From positions 620,001 to 684,000 of the forward strand of contig JADJKB010000021.1 of the NCBI GenBank assembly GCA_016706225.1: a DNA stretch of 64,000 nucleotides, given 5' to 3'. A model generated the notes under the pieces. That model searched no databases. It was given only the letters and a program-made list of their open reading frames with translations, and was not told the DNA's origin. A program made the translations under genes and the position numbers. The stretch is from Myxococcales bacterium (GTDB lineage: Bacteria; Myxococcota_A; Polyangia; Polyangiales; Polyangiaceae). Shown piece by piece: positions 48,230 to 56,842 of the stretch (positions within the stretch are counted from its first letter, which is position 1; each line of letters starts with the position of its first letter).

Positions 48230-48697
48230 ATGAACCGCAACACCCTGGTCATCGCCCTCGCCCTCACCACGACGCTGCTCGGAACCGGCTGTAGCAAGGG
48301 CTTCGACATCAAGACACCGGATGGTTTTGCCGAGCTCGATACCAACGACGACTTCCGCTACCGCGCGACGAGCGCCAACGGGATCGTGCTCGCCGTTCGC
48401 AGAGAAAAGAACGATCCCAAGGGCGGCCTCGACTTCTGGGCGCAGGCAATCGAGAACGAGCTCGAGCTTCGCGGCTACGGGAACCCGAAGGTCCAGGCGG
48501 TCGAGGCCAAGAACGGGACCGCAGGCAAACAGTTCCGTTACGAAACGACGCGCGGCGGTCGCCCCAACGTGCTCTGGGTCACCGTCTTCGTGAGCGGCGA
48601 CCGTGTCGTGGTGGTGGAGTCGGGCGGGGACAAGGACCACTTCCGGCAGGTGGAAAAACAAGTCGACGCCGCCATCCGGGCAGTAGAAGTCGGCTGA
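48230..48697 (+). CDS. Small lipoprotein of unknown function
   Basis: 155 residues. Lipobox LLGTGC at residue 21. The mature part has IKTPDGFAELDTNDDFRYRATSANGIVLAVRREKN, an amphipathic helix (FWAQAIENELELRGYG), GKQFRYETTRGGRPNVLWVTVFVSGDRVVVVESGG and a terminal helix (FRQVEKQVDAAIRAVEVG). This pattern resembles lipoproteins that gauge a membrane-protein or stress load in myxobacteria, but I cannot name the family. It starts 18 bases after the DUF4349 gene and is probably co-transcribed with it. Confidence 0.82.
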   Translation: MNRNTLVIALALTTTLLGTGCSKGFDIKTPDGFAELDTNDDFRYRATSANGIVLAVRREKNDPKGGLDFWAQAIENELELRGYGNPKVQAVEAKNGTAGKQFRYETTRGGRPNVLWVTVFVSGDRVVVVESGGDKDHFRQVEKQVDAAIRAVEVG

Positions 48698-48788
48698 GGC
48701 CCGGCAGAGCCGGGAAAAATGCCGGGCGGACTGCCGCGCCGGCAGTAGGATTGGATCCCCCGGCGCGGCGGGATAAGGTGGCTTGCTC

Positions 48789-49652
48789 ATGAGTCGCGCT
48801 GACAACCGCGAGTCGCGGAGCCTGACGCGCGTCCGGCTCCGCCACCGAGGGCAGGAGTTGCTGCTGACCGAAGGCGTGTACCTGATGGGGCGAGATGCTT
48901 CTTGCCACATCCTTTTGGACGACGCCAAGGTGTCGAGGCGCCACGCGCGGCTCAACGTGCACGGCGAGCAGGTGAGTATCGACGATCTCGGCAGCATGAA
49001 TGGCCTGTACGTGAACGGGGTGCGACTGACCGGGTCGCAGCCCCTGTTCGACGGCGACTGGTTGACTGCCGGGGCGGAGGAGCTGGAGGTCCTGATCGGC
49101 GACCCGAATCGACGGCGGCAGGCTGCCTCGACTCAAGACGAATTCACACCGGTGCCGTCGAGCAGTGAAGCGGAGACCACCCGCCGGATCTCCGAGCCCC
49201 CGAACGATCCCGAGACCACCCAGAAGAGCCGCGCGCTGGAGATCTTGGCGAGCATCGCGGATCGCGCCCTGGAGATGGGCAGGCTCGACGACGCCGAAGA
49301 TCTGCTCAAGACGACCCTCCTCGACATGGCGCAGGAGTCCAGCCTGGGGCATGCGCTGGAGCAGGACTCTCTGGAGTTCGCCGTCGGTTATGCTCTGAGG
49401 CTGGCAGAGGCCAGCGGAACGAGCCGCTGGTTCGACTTCACGGTGGATCTACTGAAGAGCCAACGCGCCCCGTGCACGCAGCTGATGGCCTCGCGACTGC
49501 GGTCGGCCATGAAGAAGCTGACCACGGTGGACGTCGATCGACTCGTCGCCTACGCCAAGGCGCTGCGTGCGAGCGGCAACTCGCCCGCTGAAAAGTCTGC
49601 AGAGCTCGTCGATGAGCTGACTCAGGACGCGGTGCGAAAGCGAGCGGATTGA
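48789..49652 (+). CDS. FHA-domain protein
   Basis: 287 residues from ATG 48789. FHA domain in residues 10-105 (GVYLMGRDASCHILLDDAKVSRRHARLNVHGEQVSIDDLGSMNGLYVNG) with the GR, SxxH and NG motifs that bind phosphothreonine peptides. The C-terminal 130 residues are helical (LEILASIADRALEMGRLDDAEDLLKTTLLDMA). FHA proteins dock on phosphorylated partners of Ser/Thr kinases, several of which lie in this window. Overlaps the next start (TGATG), suggesting shared transcription with the Gly-rich lipoprotein gene. Confidence 0.9.
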   Translation: MSRADNRESRSLTRVRLRHRGQELLLTEGVYLMGRDASCHILLDDAKVSRRHARLNVHGEQVSIDDLGSMNGLYVNGVRLTGSQPLFDGDWLTAGAEELEVLIGDPNRRRQAASTQDEFTPVPSSSEAETTRRISEPPNDPETTQKSRALEILASIADRALEMGRLDDAEDLLKTTLLDMAQESSLGHALEQDSLEFAVGYALRLAEASGTSRWFDFTVDLLKSQRAPCTQLMASRLRSAMKKLTTVDVDRLVAYAKALRASGNSPAEKSAELVDELTQDAVRKRAD

Positions 49653-50551
49653 TGCTCCGACACGCCGCCCGCGCTCTGCCCGGGTTGTGCGTCGGGCTCG
49701 CGCTCGTGATCGGCGCGTGCGCCAGCGAGACCGACGCTGGGGATCCCACCAGTTGTTCCGGAAGTCAGCCCATCGAGTGCCGGTCACCTGAGGGCGCGCT
49801 CGTGGGCTGCTGCCCCGAATCGCATCCCGTGTGTTCCAACGACGGACAAAACTGTTTCGAGTGGGGCGCCGTAGGCGGCGGCGGTGGCGCACCGAGCGGC
49901 GGCGGCGCACCCAGCGGCGGTGGCGCACCGGGTGGCGGTGGCGCACCGAGCGGCGGCGGGGCGAGCGGCGGCGGCGCACCGAGCGGCGGCGGCGCACCGA
50001 GCGGCGGTGGCACGCCGGGCGGCGGCGGAACGACGAGCGGAGGCGGCGGCGCTCCAAGCGGCGGCGGAACGACGAGCGGGGGCACCGGCGGCACCGGAAC
50101 GGGCGGCACGGGAAATACTCGAGGCACCTGCATCGATCAGGGGTACGAGCCCAACGAAACCGAAACGACCGCCACCGGTTTGAAAGCGGTGACGGACTGC
50201 GACGGCACCGGCTCTACGGTCTCGGGCAAGCTCGATGGCTCGAAAGACGTCGACTATTATTCGTACTTCGGGACGGACACGACCGGATGCCTCGTGGGCC
50301 CCGTCGCCTCCACGACGGCGAAGGTGCGGCTGTGTTTGTTCGCCGAGTGTCCGGGCGCGTCCGTGACCTGCTCGTCGGGAACGCCGAGCACGTCGCCGGG
50401 CGGGAAGCCAGGTTGCTGCGTGGTGTCTGGCGGCACCGTGAACGTCTCGCTCGATTGCAACGGCTGGTCCGACGACGCGACGGTCTTCGTGCGCGTCGAT
50501 TCGGGTGCTTCGAATACCTGCACCGCGTACACCGTGGCCTATCACTACTGA
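49652..50551 (+). CDS. Gly-rich linker lipoprotein with PPC-like domain
   Basis: 299 residues from ATG 49652. Lipobox VIGACA. A small Cys-rich module (CSGSQPIEC, GCCPESHPVC, NCFEW) is followed by about 80 residues built of GGGAPSGG-type repeats and then a domain with GYEPNETETTATGLKAVTDCDG, GKLDGSKDVDYYSYFGTD and VFVRVDSGASNTCTAYTVAYHY, which matches bacterial pre-peptidase C-terminal (PPC) domains. PPC domains aid secretion or binding. Likely displayed on the outer membrane on a flexible stalk. Function unknown. Confidence 0.85.
   Translation: MLRHAARALPGLCVGLALVIGACASETDAGDPTSCSGSQPIECRSPEGALVGCCPESHPVCSNDGQNCFEWGAVGGGGGAPSGGGAPSGGGAPGGGGAPSGGGASGGGAPSGGGAPSGGGTPGGGGTTSGGGGAPSGGGTTSGGTGGTGTGGTGNTRGTCIDQGYEPNETETTATGLKAVTDCDGTGSTVSGKLDGSKDVDYYSYFGTDTTGCLVGPVASTTAKVRLCLFAECPGASVTCSSGTPSTSPGGKPGCCVVSGGTVNVSLDCNGWSDDATVFVRVDSGASNTCTAYTVAYHY
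49870..50110 (+). repeat. Low-complexity GGCGGC-rich coding repeat
   Basis: Imperfect short direct repeats (units such as GGCGGTGGCGCACCGAGC) encoding the Gly-rich linker of the lipoprotein. Prone to slippage and length variation. Confidence 0.75.
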
Positions 50552-51444
50552 GCGGCGGACTGACCCGACGCTCGGTCGGGCAGCGCCTGCGAGTCCACGT
50601 CGAACCCCGTCGCTTGGTACGCGGTGCTCCACGCGTAGCTTGCCTCACCGAGCTTGCCCGGTGGACGCTTGAACGTGGGTTTCGCCGCGCCGAGGCACAC
50701 GAGCAGCACGAACGGGTCGATGCGACGCGCACGCCAGATCAACTTGTGATGCGCCTCCAGGCCCGACGGGCCGAGACACCGCTGTTGCAGGGCGAGGCCG
50801 AGCTCGCCCGCAGCAGCCGTCTCGCTCTGATCACGGCCAGAGTGAGTCTCGGCCAGCGCGTTGGCTTCCGTGTCGTGGATGATGGCTTCGAAGTGCAGGT
50901 GCGGGGAGACCGCGCCGCCAGAAGCGTTGCCCGTCTTGCCGACGCTGCCGACGACACCACCTGCGGGAGCTACGCCAAACTCCGCTCCAAGCTCGGCGGT
51001 GTCGTTCAGGTGAGCGAAAAAGAACGAGGCGTGGCGCCCACGCCCGAGACCGAGCTGAGCGGGCAGCGGGCAGACCAGGTGCACCCATTTTCCGTGAGAA
51101 GGGTTGCGGCCAGCCCGGGCCTTTCCGCTGCACGGAGCGAGCACCGGGGTGCCGAGCGGCGCCAGCAGATCCAGCCCATTGTGGCTGCCGTGAGAACGCG
51201 GCGCGAGAAACCCACCGGCGCCGGCCTTGTCCCCGCGGATCCCGTGGTCGACGGCCAACACCCAGTGAAAGCTCGGAGCCTCCACCGGGGCAGGGCTCAC
51301 CTGTGGTGGCGCGCTCGGCGGTGCGCTGACTGGAGCTCGTTGGGTCTCCGAAGTGGCGGGATGCCGAAGCGGCGGAGCACCCCGCTCGACACAGGCGCTC
51401 GCCGCGAGAGCCAACGTGAACACCAGCCGTTGCACGACGCGCAC
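50545..51444 (-). CDS. M23-type peptidase lipoprotein
   Basis: 299 residues from GTG 51444 (GTG 51435 possible). Lipobox LAASAC, a Pro/Ala linker, then an M23/LytM domain with the zinc ligands SHNGLDLLAP (HxxxD form) and SPHLHFE (HxH). Segment PLGTPVLAPCSGKARAG and the Gly-rich VVGSVGKTGNASGG are also typical. M23 enzymes cleave peptidoglycan cross-bridges or act as inert division regulators; with both ligand motifs present, activity is plausible. Its end overlaps the lipoprotein gene on the plus strand by 7 bases (tail to tail). Confidence 0.88.
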   Translation of the reverse strand: MRVVQRLVFTLALAASACVERGAPPLRHPATSETQRAPVSAPPSAPPQVSPAPVEAPSFHWVLAVDHGIRGDKAGAGGFLAPRSHGSHNGLDLLAPLGTPVLAPCSGKARAGRNPSHGKWVHLVCPLPAQLGLGRGRHASFFFAHLNDTAELGAEFGVAPAGGVVGSVGKTGNASGGAVSPHLHFEAIIHDTEANALAETHSGRDQSETAAAGELGLALQQRCLGPSGLEAHHKLIWRARRIDPFVLLVCLGAAKPTFKRPPGKLGEASYAWSTAYQATGFDVDSQALPDRASGQSAAQ

Positions 51445-51541
51445 CTTAGATCTCGGCTCGATGCAGATCCAGTTTGGCGCGGCGAACCCGCACCCGACGG
51501 GCTGCAACCTGGACCCGGCACCAAGCGCGCGCTCCCGGGCC

Positions 51542-52342
51542 TCAGCGTTCGCCCTCAGAGCGGAGCCAGCCGATCTCGCGAGCGGTCGCCGCACCCACGC
51601 TGAGCTCGGCGAGTGTCTCCGGTGGGCGCTCCGTGTTCGGGCCGAGTGCCACGTTTCGAGCCATCACCTCGGCGGACAGCTGTGGATACAGCGGCACCTG
51701 CTGCGGTGCGGGGAGACCGTCGGGCACGCGCGCCCGACCCACGGCGTCGTACTTGTCGCTGGCCCCCAGTGTGTGAAACAGCTCGTGCGTGGCAACGAAC
51801 AAGGCGAAGTCGACCATCGATGCATCCAGCTCGACCTCGACGCTCCCGACCCGTCCACCCTGCTCACTCTGGCCCTCCACGCTTTTTCTGGCCTCGCTCT
51901 CCGGCGGACGGAGCACGAGGTAGATGCGACTGTCCGCCGCACGCCACTCGACTCCGGCGCGCTGATCGACGTCGCGAAAATACTGCCAGCTGTCCCAGGC
52001 ATGACGTGCGAGATCCGAGAGCGCGTCACCCGCGGGGCTGGGCGGCGGACCGAGGACCGCCACCGGTCCGTACACCGTGAACTCGAACGGCCGGAGCTCG
52101 GGATTTCCGCCGTAGCGCTGCATCTCTGCCGCCAGGTGGGACTCGAGGGCGCGCGTGCGCAACCTGAGCTCCGCGACGGCCGCCGGTTCGACGGGACCGC
52201 GCTCCAGGAGCACGACGGCGACCTGCACCGAGCGTTTCCAGGTCGTGCGCTCCTTGCGCCGGCGCGCATCGTTGAACGCCCAAGTGAGAACGATGGCGAG
52301 GATGCCCAGGAGCACCGCAATGCGCACGCGTCGAAATGTCAC
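51542..52342 (-). CDS. Membrane-anchored HExxH metallopeptidase-like protein
   Basis: 266 residues from GTG 52342, six bases after GGAG; TTG 52372 is also in frame. An N-terminal transmembrane helix (VRIAVLLGILAIVLTWAF) precedes a soluble domain. The zinc-protease signature ATHELFHTLGASDKYD (HExxH with a downstream Asp) is clear, in a helix following SVEVELDASMVDFALFV. I do not recognise the exact family. It lies 97 bases upstream of the M23 lipoprotein gene on the same strand, so the pair may act on the envelope together. Confidence 0.82.
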   Translation of the reverse strand: MTFRRVRIAVLLGILAIVLTWAFNDARRRKERTTWKRSVQVAVVLLERGPVEPAAVAELRLRTRALESHLAAEMQRYGGNPELRPFEFTVYGPVAVLGPPPSPAGDALSDLARHAWDSWQYFRDVDQRAGVEWRAADSRIYLVLRPPESEARKSVEGQSEQGGRVGSVEVELDASMVDFALFVATHELFHTLGASDKYDAVGRARVPDGLPAPQQVPLYPQLSAEVMARNVALGPNTERPPETLAELSVGAATAREIGWLRSEGER

Positions 52343-52375
52343 GCGCGCTCCGCCCTCGGAGGCGCCCCCCAAGGC

Positions 52376-54205
52376 CTACTCCCACTCGATGGTGCCGGGG
52401 GGTTTGGTCGTGATGTCCAACCCCAATGCGAGCACACCCGACAGCTCGAGCACTCGGCGCATGTCGGCGAGCAGCGCCCCCGGCAACTCGGCGGGTTTCG
52501 CGGTCATGCCGCGCTCGGAGTGGATTGGCCGGACGACGATCAACTCACCGCTCCGTCCCCCGGCCTCGAGCGGAATCGCGACGGTTGGACACTGCCAAAC
52601 CACGCGAAGTTGCCCGTGGTGCCGCAGCGCTTCCATCACGATGGCGTCCGCTTCCTGGAGCAAATCGAGGCGCTCCCGGGTCACCGTCGCCGCGCGAGGG
52701 CGCACCCCGTCGAGCTTCTGCCCCGATAGATCGAGCACCGCACGGTTGATGCCGGGCACCCGCTTGAACAACCGCGCCGCGCTCTCCGTCGCCCGCTCGA
52801 AGCTGACGTCCCCGGCCATCCAGACCGGCATCTCGTAGCTGCGAAGGTCCGCCTTCACGCCGACGGAGCGCACCGGCAAGAGGTGTCCGGTCAGCCCGGC
52901 AGGGCGCAAGATCTCCTGGATCAGTGCGTCGCTCTCCGCCGCGCCCTCGAAGCCTGGCGGCAGGCTGCCGTCCGAGCACAGGAGCCGAATGCCGAGCCCG
53001 GGACCGGGAAACGGATGCCGCCACAAGAGCTCGTCGGAAATCTGCAGCTTCGCTCCGAGCTCGCGCACTTCGGATTTGTACAGTTCGTGGAGCGGTTCAA
53101 TCACACGCCCCTCGCGGATCATCTGCTCGATGATCGGCACCCGGTTGTGGTGGGTCTTGATGACATCGGCGCGCTTCGTGCCCCCCGTCTCGATCGTGTC
53201 GGGGTAAATCGTGCCCTGGCCCAGGAGCATGGCCTGCAGCCCAAGGCGTTTGGCTTCGCGCTCGAAGACGCGCATGTATGTGTCGCCGATTGCTCGGCGC
53301 TTGGCCTCTGGCTCCACCAACCCTTCCAGGCTCGCCATGAAATCGTCCGTCGCGTCGATGAAGTGCAGGTTCTTCGACACCCCGAGGGTACGCAAAGACT
53401 CCACGACTCGGCGACTCTCGTCCTTGCGCATCAGTCCGTTGTCGACGTGTAGCAGGTGCAGGTGGTCGGGCCCCAGCGCCTCCGCAAATAGCTTCGCGCA
53501 CACCGTCGAGTCGACACCGCCTGATGCCAGCAAGAAGACACCCTGTTCGCCCGCTTGCCGACGGATCTTGTCGACCTCCTCTTCGACGTAGCGCGACATG
53601 GTCCAGGTCGGCTTGCAGCCGCAGATGTGGACGGCGAAGTTTTCCAGCATCTTTTCGCCGAATTCGCTGTCGTCCACCTCCGGATGAAACTGAAACCCGT
53701 ATCGCTTGCGCACGTCGTCGGCGATCGCGGCGTTCCGATGCGGGGTCTCGTCGCCGGGGACCAGCGACGTGCCGATTTCTGCGAAGCCGTCACCCAGCGC
53801 AACGACGGTGTCCCCGTGGCTCATCCAGACCGTCGACTCCGGCGGGACCCCCGCGAAGATCGGGGAGGCGCCGAGCAGAGTGAGGCGCGCCGGACCGTAC
53901 TCGCGCTGACAGTGTTCGACCTGACCCCCGTAGCGCTTGGCGACCTCCTGGTGGCCGAAGCAGAACCCCAGAACTGGCACCGGCAGGTCCAGGACCTCGC
54001 GAGTGAAAGCGCCCTCGTCGGCCGACGCGAGCGCCGGGCTCCCCGACAAGATGACGCCCTTGTACCCTGCGAACGCCTCGATGGGGTCGTCCGGCTGTCG
54101 GATCTCCGCGAGCACGTGCAGGTGTCGAACCTTGGTCGCGATCAGGTGGGCGTACTGACCGCCGAAATCGATGACTGCGATGCGATCGTGTTCGAGGTCG
54201 CTCAT
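52376..54205 (-). CDS. guaA: GMP synthase (glutamine-hydrolysing)
   Basis: 609 residues from ATG 54205 (GTG 54223 in frame). Glutaminase domain: Cys82 in GFCFGHQE, with His173 and Glu175 in FHPEV. ATP-pyrophosphatase domain: PP-loop SGGVDST (227-233). Then IKTHHNRVPIIEQMIREG, RHPFPGPGLGIRLL and C-terminal DITTKPPGTIEWE, the dimerisation tail. It converts XMP to GMP using glutamine. About 80 residues longer than the E. coli enzyme; the IKTHHN...REG segment resembles the long, eukaryote-like class. No guaB beside it. Encoded downstream of the propeller kinase with a repeat-rich gap. Confidence 0.96.
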   Translation of the reverse strand: MSDLEHDRIAVIDFGGQYAHLIATKVRHLHVLAEIRQPDDPIEAFAGYKGVILSGSPALASADEGAFTREVLDLPVPVLGFCFGHQEVAKRYGGQVEHCQREYGPARLTLLGASPIFAGVPPESTVWMSHGDTVVALGDGFAEIGTSLVPGDETPHRNAAIADDVRKRYGFQFHPEVDDSEFGEKMLENFAVHICGCKPTWTMSRYVEEEVDKIRRQAGEQGVFLLASGGVDSTVCAKLFAEALGPDHLHLLHVDNGLMRKDESRRVVESLRTLGVSKNLHFIDATDDFMASLEGLVEPEAKRRAIGDTYMRVFEREAKRLGLQAMLLGQGTIYPDTIETGGTKRADVIKTHHNRVPIIEQMIREGRVIEPLHELYKSEVRELGAKLQISDELLWRHPFPGPGLGIRLLCSDGSLPPGFEGAAESDALIQEILRPAGLTGHLLPVRSVGVKADLRSYEMPVWMAGDVSFERATESAARLFKRVPGINRAVLDLSGQKLDGVRPRAATVTRERLDLLQEADAIVMEALRHHGQLRVVWQCPTVAIPLEAGGRSGELIVVRPIHSERGMTAKPAELPGALLADMRRVLELSGVLALGLDITTKPPGTIEWE

Positions 54206-54522
54206 GACGGCGGAGGATGCCACGGACCCGCCGAGTGAGCACTAGGCTCGACTTGAGCAGTCTTGCGACGCTCAGATCGCGATGGGCATGAGCGGCGAAA
54301 ACCCACTTGAACTACCGGCGAGGCCGGCGGATGCCTCCTCTGGCCCGGGATGAGTCGCGAATTTCTGGCAGGTGGCGCGCCGGGGGTAACCTCGAAGAAA
54401 CCCTCTCGCAGCAGTGTTTCCGCTGCGCGAAAGCGCTCGGGTCGAGACAGAGCGCCGAACAGGGTGAACGTCGTTTGTCTTCCGGGACTTGCAAGGTGTT
54501 CGGCGCTCGCGCGGCGCGCGCA

Positions 54523-54557
54523 CGGCCGAAGGCCGGGGGTTTGGGGCGCAGCCCCAA
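54523..54557. repeat. REP-like twin hairpins
   Basis: CGGCC-GAA-GGCCG (54523-54535) followed directly by TTGGGGC-GCA-GCCCCAA (54541-54557). Two compact GC hairpins in an intergenic region resemble repetitive extragenic palindromes; copy number elsewhere in the genome is unknown. Confidence 0.5.
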
Positions 54558-54633
54558 CGTAAAGGTCCTACAACACGAGCAGCGCAAGCTGATCGGTGTT
54601 CTAGGGCGTGTCCTCATATTCGCCGACGCTCAG

Positions 54634-54720
54634 TCTTCCCGTAAACGTGCCCGTGCCCGTGCCCGAGTGCAGAGAAGCAGCCGGGCACGGGCACGGGCAC
54701 GGGCACGGGCACGTGGAAGA
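54634..54720. repeat. Large inverted repeat of GTGCCC/GGGCAC units
   Basis: Three GTGCCC units (54647-54664) face five GGGCAC units (54683-54712), giving a perfect 21-base inverted repeat (54645-54665 against 54694-54714). TCTTCC (54634-54639) and GGAAGA (54715-54720) extend the stem across a 5-base bulge. It sits just past the stop of the propeller kinase, so it may end that transcript or protect its 3' end; no T-run follows. Confidence 0.65.
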
Positions 54721-54774
54721 GGACCACTCCCCGGGTTATGAAATGCGCTCTAGCGAGGCAAGACCGGTCGCCCC

Positions 54775-56727
54775 CTACTTTGCTTCCCAGCGCCCCTCGA
54801 CCACTCCGCCATCCCGGGCCGTTGCCACGACCCGACCCACATCGGCAAAAACCCCGACAAAAGGCACGTTCCAGGCGTCGTTCTGCCACACACACTTCCA
54901 CGGCAGCGAGCCGCCGGGCTCGTGCAGCCAGATGCTCCCGGCGCTTGCCGCCCAGATGCGCCCACCCACGTCGACCGCGACCGCGGCCAGGTCGGGACCG
55001 TCGGAGATCTGTAGCGAGGTCGTCGCGAGATCGTCGACCTTGATCACTCGCCCACCGCCGCCGACCGCGGCGCCGAGCCCCAGATCTGCGCGGCCCGAGC
55101 AGCCGGTGTAGAGCTCCGACTCACCCCCCGCGATCAAGTTCACTTCGAACATCAACGGGCTGTAGATGGCTGCGAATCCCTCGCCTGACTTCGATTTGTC
55201 TGCGATTAACCAATGTTCGTCGTCGATGCGAGCCAGCGAGTTGACGCGTTTCGCCCGGGAGAGCGCCGCGGGTTTCATCCAGCGTCGTGACGCCAGGCCG
55301 AACAGAAGCGGGGGCTCGCCAGGGCGCTCAGCCACGAGCACCGCGAGGTCTTCGAGATCGCCGCTGGCGTGGGTGAACGATACGGTCGGATCGTCGCTTC
55401 GCAGGAACCCGGTCGCACCGTCGCTCGAGTAGTGCGCGATGAAGGCGCCGTCACCGCCAATGAGCCAGGTACCCGCACCGACACGCTCGACGAAACGCAC
55501 CGCCTTCGCGTCGGGCAGTCCATCGACCTGAACCGACACCCAGCCCGTTCCGTTCCAGAAGACCAGCCCGCCGGTCGTCGCGGCGAGCCCGCGCCCGTCG
55601 GCATCCCAGGCCACACAGCGCAAGATGCGGCTGCCCCCGGACTGATGTCGCACGCGCCAGGTCCAACCGAAGCGCATCGGCGCGGAGTAGTCCGTGATGC
55701 TCTCCAACCGCCGGCGCGGCGGGCGAGAACGGCGTTTCCCCGAGCGCAGTGCGCGCAAGATCCCCGACACCAGCTCCCAGCCGGTGGGTGGGCGGTGCCG
55801 AGGATCTGCCGCGGTTCCCCGGGCAATGATCCGGTCGATGGCGGCGCACGCGCCCGGCCGCTCCGCAAGCTCGGGACACAGCGCTTTGCACTTGGTGATG
55901 CTGCGCCGCTCGGCGGCCAGCGCCAGCACGGCGGCATCGATGACCGAACCACCCGAGAAGAGATCCTCTCCAGTCAGCAGCTTGAAGGTGATCGCGGCCA
56001 GGCTGAACACGTCGCTCTCGGGGCAGACCTTCGCGCCGCCGTGGCGCACTTGCTCTGGTGCCGCATAGCCGGGCGTGCCACCGGGAATGCCGGCGAAGGT
56101 TCCGGCTCCGCCCTGCGGGCGCGCGATGCCAAAGTCCGCAATCTTGAACAGCTCGTCGTGCCCGAAACCGCAACACAGCACGTTGTGCGGTGACAGATCG
56201 CGGTGCACGACGCCCACTTCGTGGATCGCCTCGAGCCCGCTCGCCAGGCAGGTCAGCGCGAGATCGGCGCGGTCCGGATCGAACGCGTAGCCCGTCTGTT
56301 CGACGCTGAACTCCACGCGCTCTTCCAGCGTCGTGCCCTCGGCCCCACCATGCACGTACTCGAGCGCGAGCCACGGCAATCGCAGCTCGACCCCGCCCTG
56401 CTCGACGTCGATGGCGTCGCTCGCGTGCAGTCGCACCACGAACGGTGTGGGCGGGACGCGCTCGTTCAAGCGCCCGAGCGCTACAGTCTCCTTCTCGACG
56501 GCCAAGATCGCCATCTCACCGGCAGCCCGCATGAGGCTCGGGCGCACGAACTTGAGGACGACGGGCGACTCCCCGTCGGGTGAACGTCTCAGGGCGAAGA
56601 ACGCGATGGAGTAGCTGCCGGAGCCGACCCGGCGTTCGACGCGGTATTCCACCTCCGGCTGCGCGCGGGCACGCACGGTGGCCCCCTCGAGTCCGCGCAG
56701 GAGGTCGTCGTCGGGGGCAATGAACAT
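54775..56727 (-). CDS. Ser/Thr protein kinase fused to propeller-like domain
   Basis: 650 residues. Kinase domain 25-325 with an altered set of motifs: P-loop VGSGSYSIAF (34-43), Lys59, catalytic loop HRDLSPHN (175-182, Ser where Lys is usual), DFGIA (198-202), GGTPGYAAPEQ. A basic stretch (RSGKRRSRPPRRR) leads to a C-terminal half of repeated WD-like strands (RCVAWDADGRGLAATTGGLVFW, GTWLIGGDGAFIAHYSSDG, HWLIADKSKSGEGFAAIYSP, RIWAASAGSIWLHEPGG), probably a beta-propeller. No transmembrane helix, so cytoplasmic. The propeller may recruit partners. Confidence 0.9.
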   Translation of the reverse strand: MFIAPDDDLLRGLEGATVRARAQPEVEYRVERRVGSGSYSIAFFALRRSPDGESPVVLKFVRPSLMRAAGEMAILAVEKETVALGRLNERVPPTPFVVRLHASDAIDVEQGGVELRLPWLALEYVHGGAEGTTLEERVEFSVEQTGYAFDPDRADLALTCLASGLEAIHEVGVVHRDLSPHNVLCCGFGHDELFKIADFGIARPQGGAGTFAGIPGGTPGYAAPEQVRHGGAKVCPESDVFSLAAITFKLLTGEDLFSGGSVIDAAVLALAAERRSITKCKALCPELAERPGACAAIDRIIARGTAADPRHRPPTGWELVSGILRALRSGKRRSRPPRRRLESITDYSAPMRFGWTWRVRHQSGGSRILRCVAWDADGRGLAATTGGLVFWNGTGWVSVQVDGLPDAKAVRFVERVGAGTWLIGGDGAFIAHYSSDGATGFLRSDDPTVSFTHASGDLEDLAVLVAERPGEPPLLFGLASRRWMKPAALSRAKRVNSLARIDDEHWLIADKSKSGEGFAAIYSPLMFEVNLIAGGESELYTGCSGRADLGLGAAVGGGGRVIKVDDLATTSLQISDGPDLAAVAVDVGGRIWAASAGSIWLHEPGGSLPWKCVWQNDAWNVPFVGVFADVGRVVATARDGGVVEGRWEAK

Positions 56728-56842
56728 GGCCGCCCGAGCATAACTCGTGAAGCGTTGGGCCGGGCAGCCCGCGCGCCCATCGGCTTCAACTGCGCGGCAG
56801 TATCACAGGCCGCGCGACTGACCCTTCAGCGGTCTTCGAGCG

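Larger units (their letters stand above)
54206..54774. other. Repeat-rich intergenic region
   Basis: 569 bases without a recognisable gene between two minus-strand genes. Short frames here have no motif and low-complexity content. It contains two adjoining small hairpins (54523-54557) and a large inverted repeat (54634-54720), described separately; the remainder shows nothing I can assign. Confidence 0.6.

Noticed and set aside
49870..50110. CRISPR-like repetition in the GGC-rich stretch
   Set aside because: Units are short, contiguous and in frame with a Gly-rich linker of a lipoprotein.
54307..54741. 144-codon plus-strand frame in the intergenic gap
   Set aside because: Its C-terminal part is translation of the GGGCAC repeat (alternating Arg/Ala); no start signal or family.
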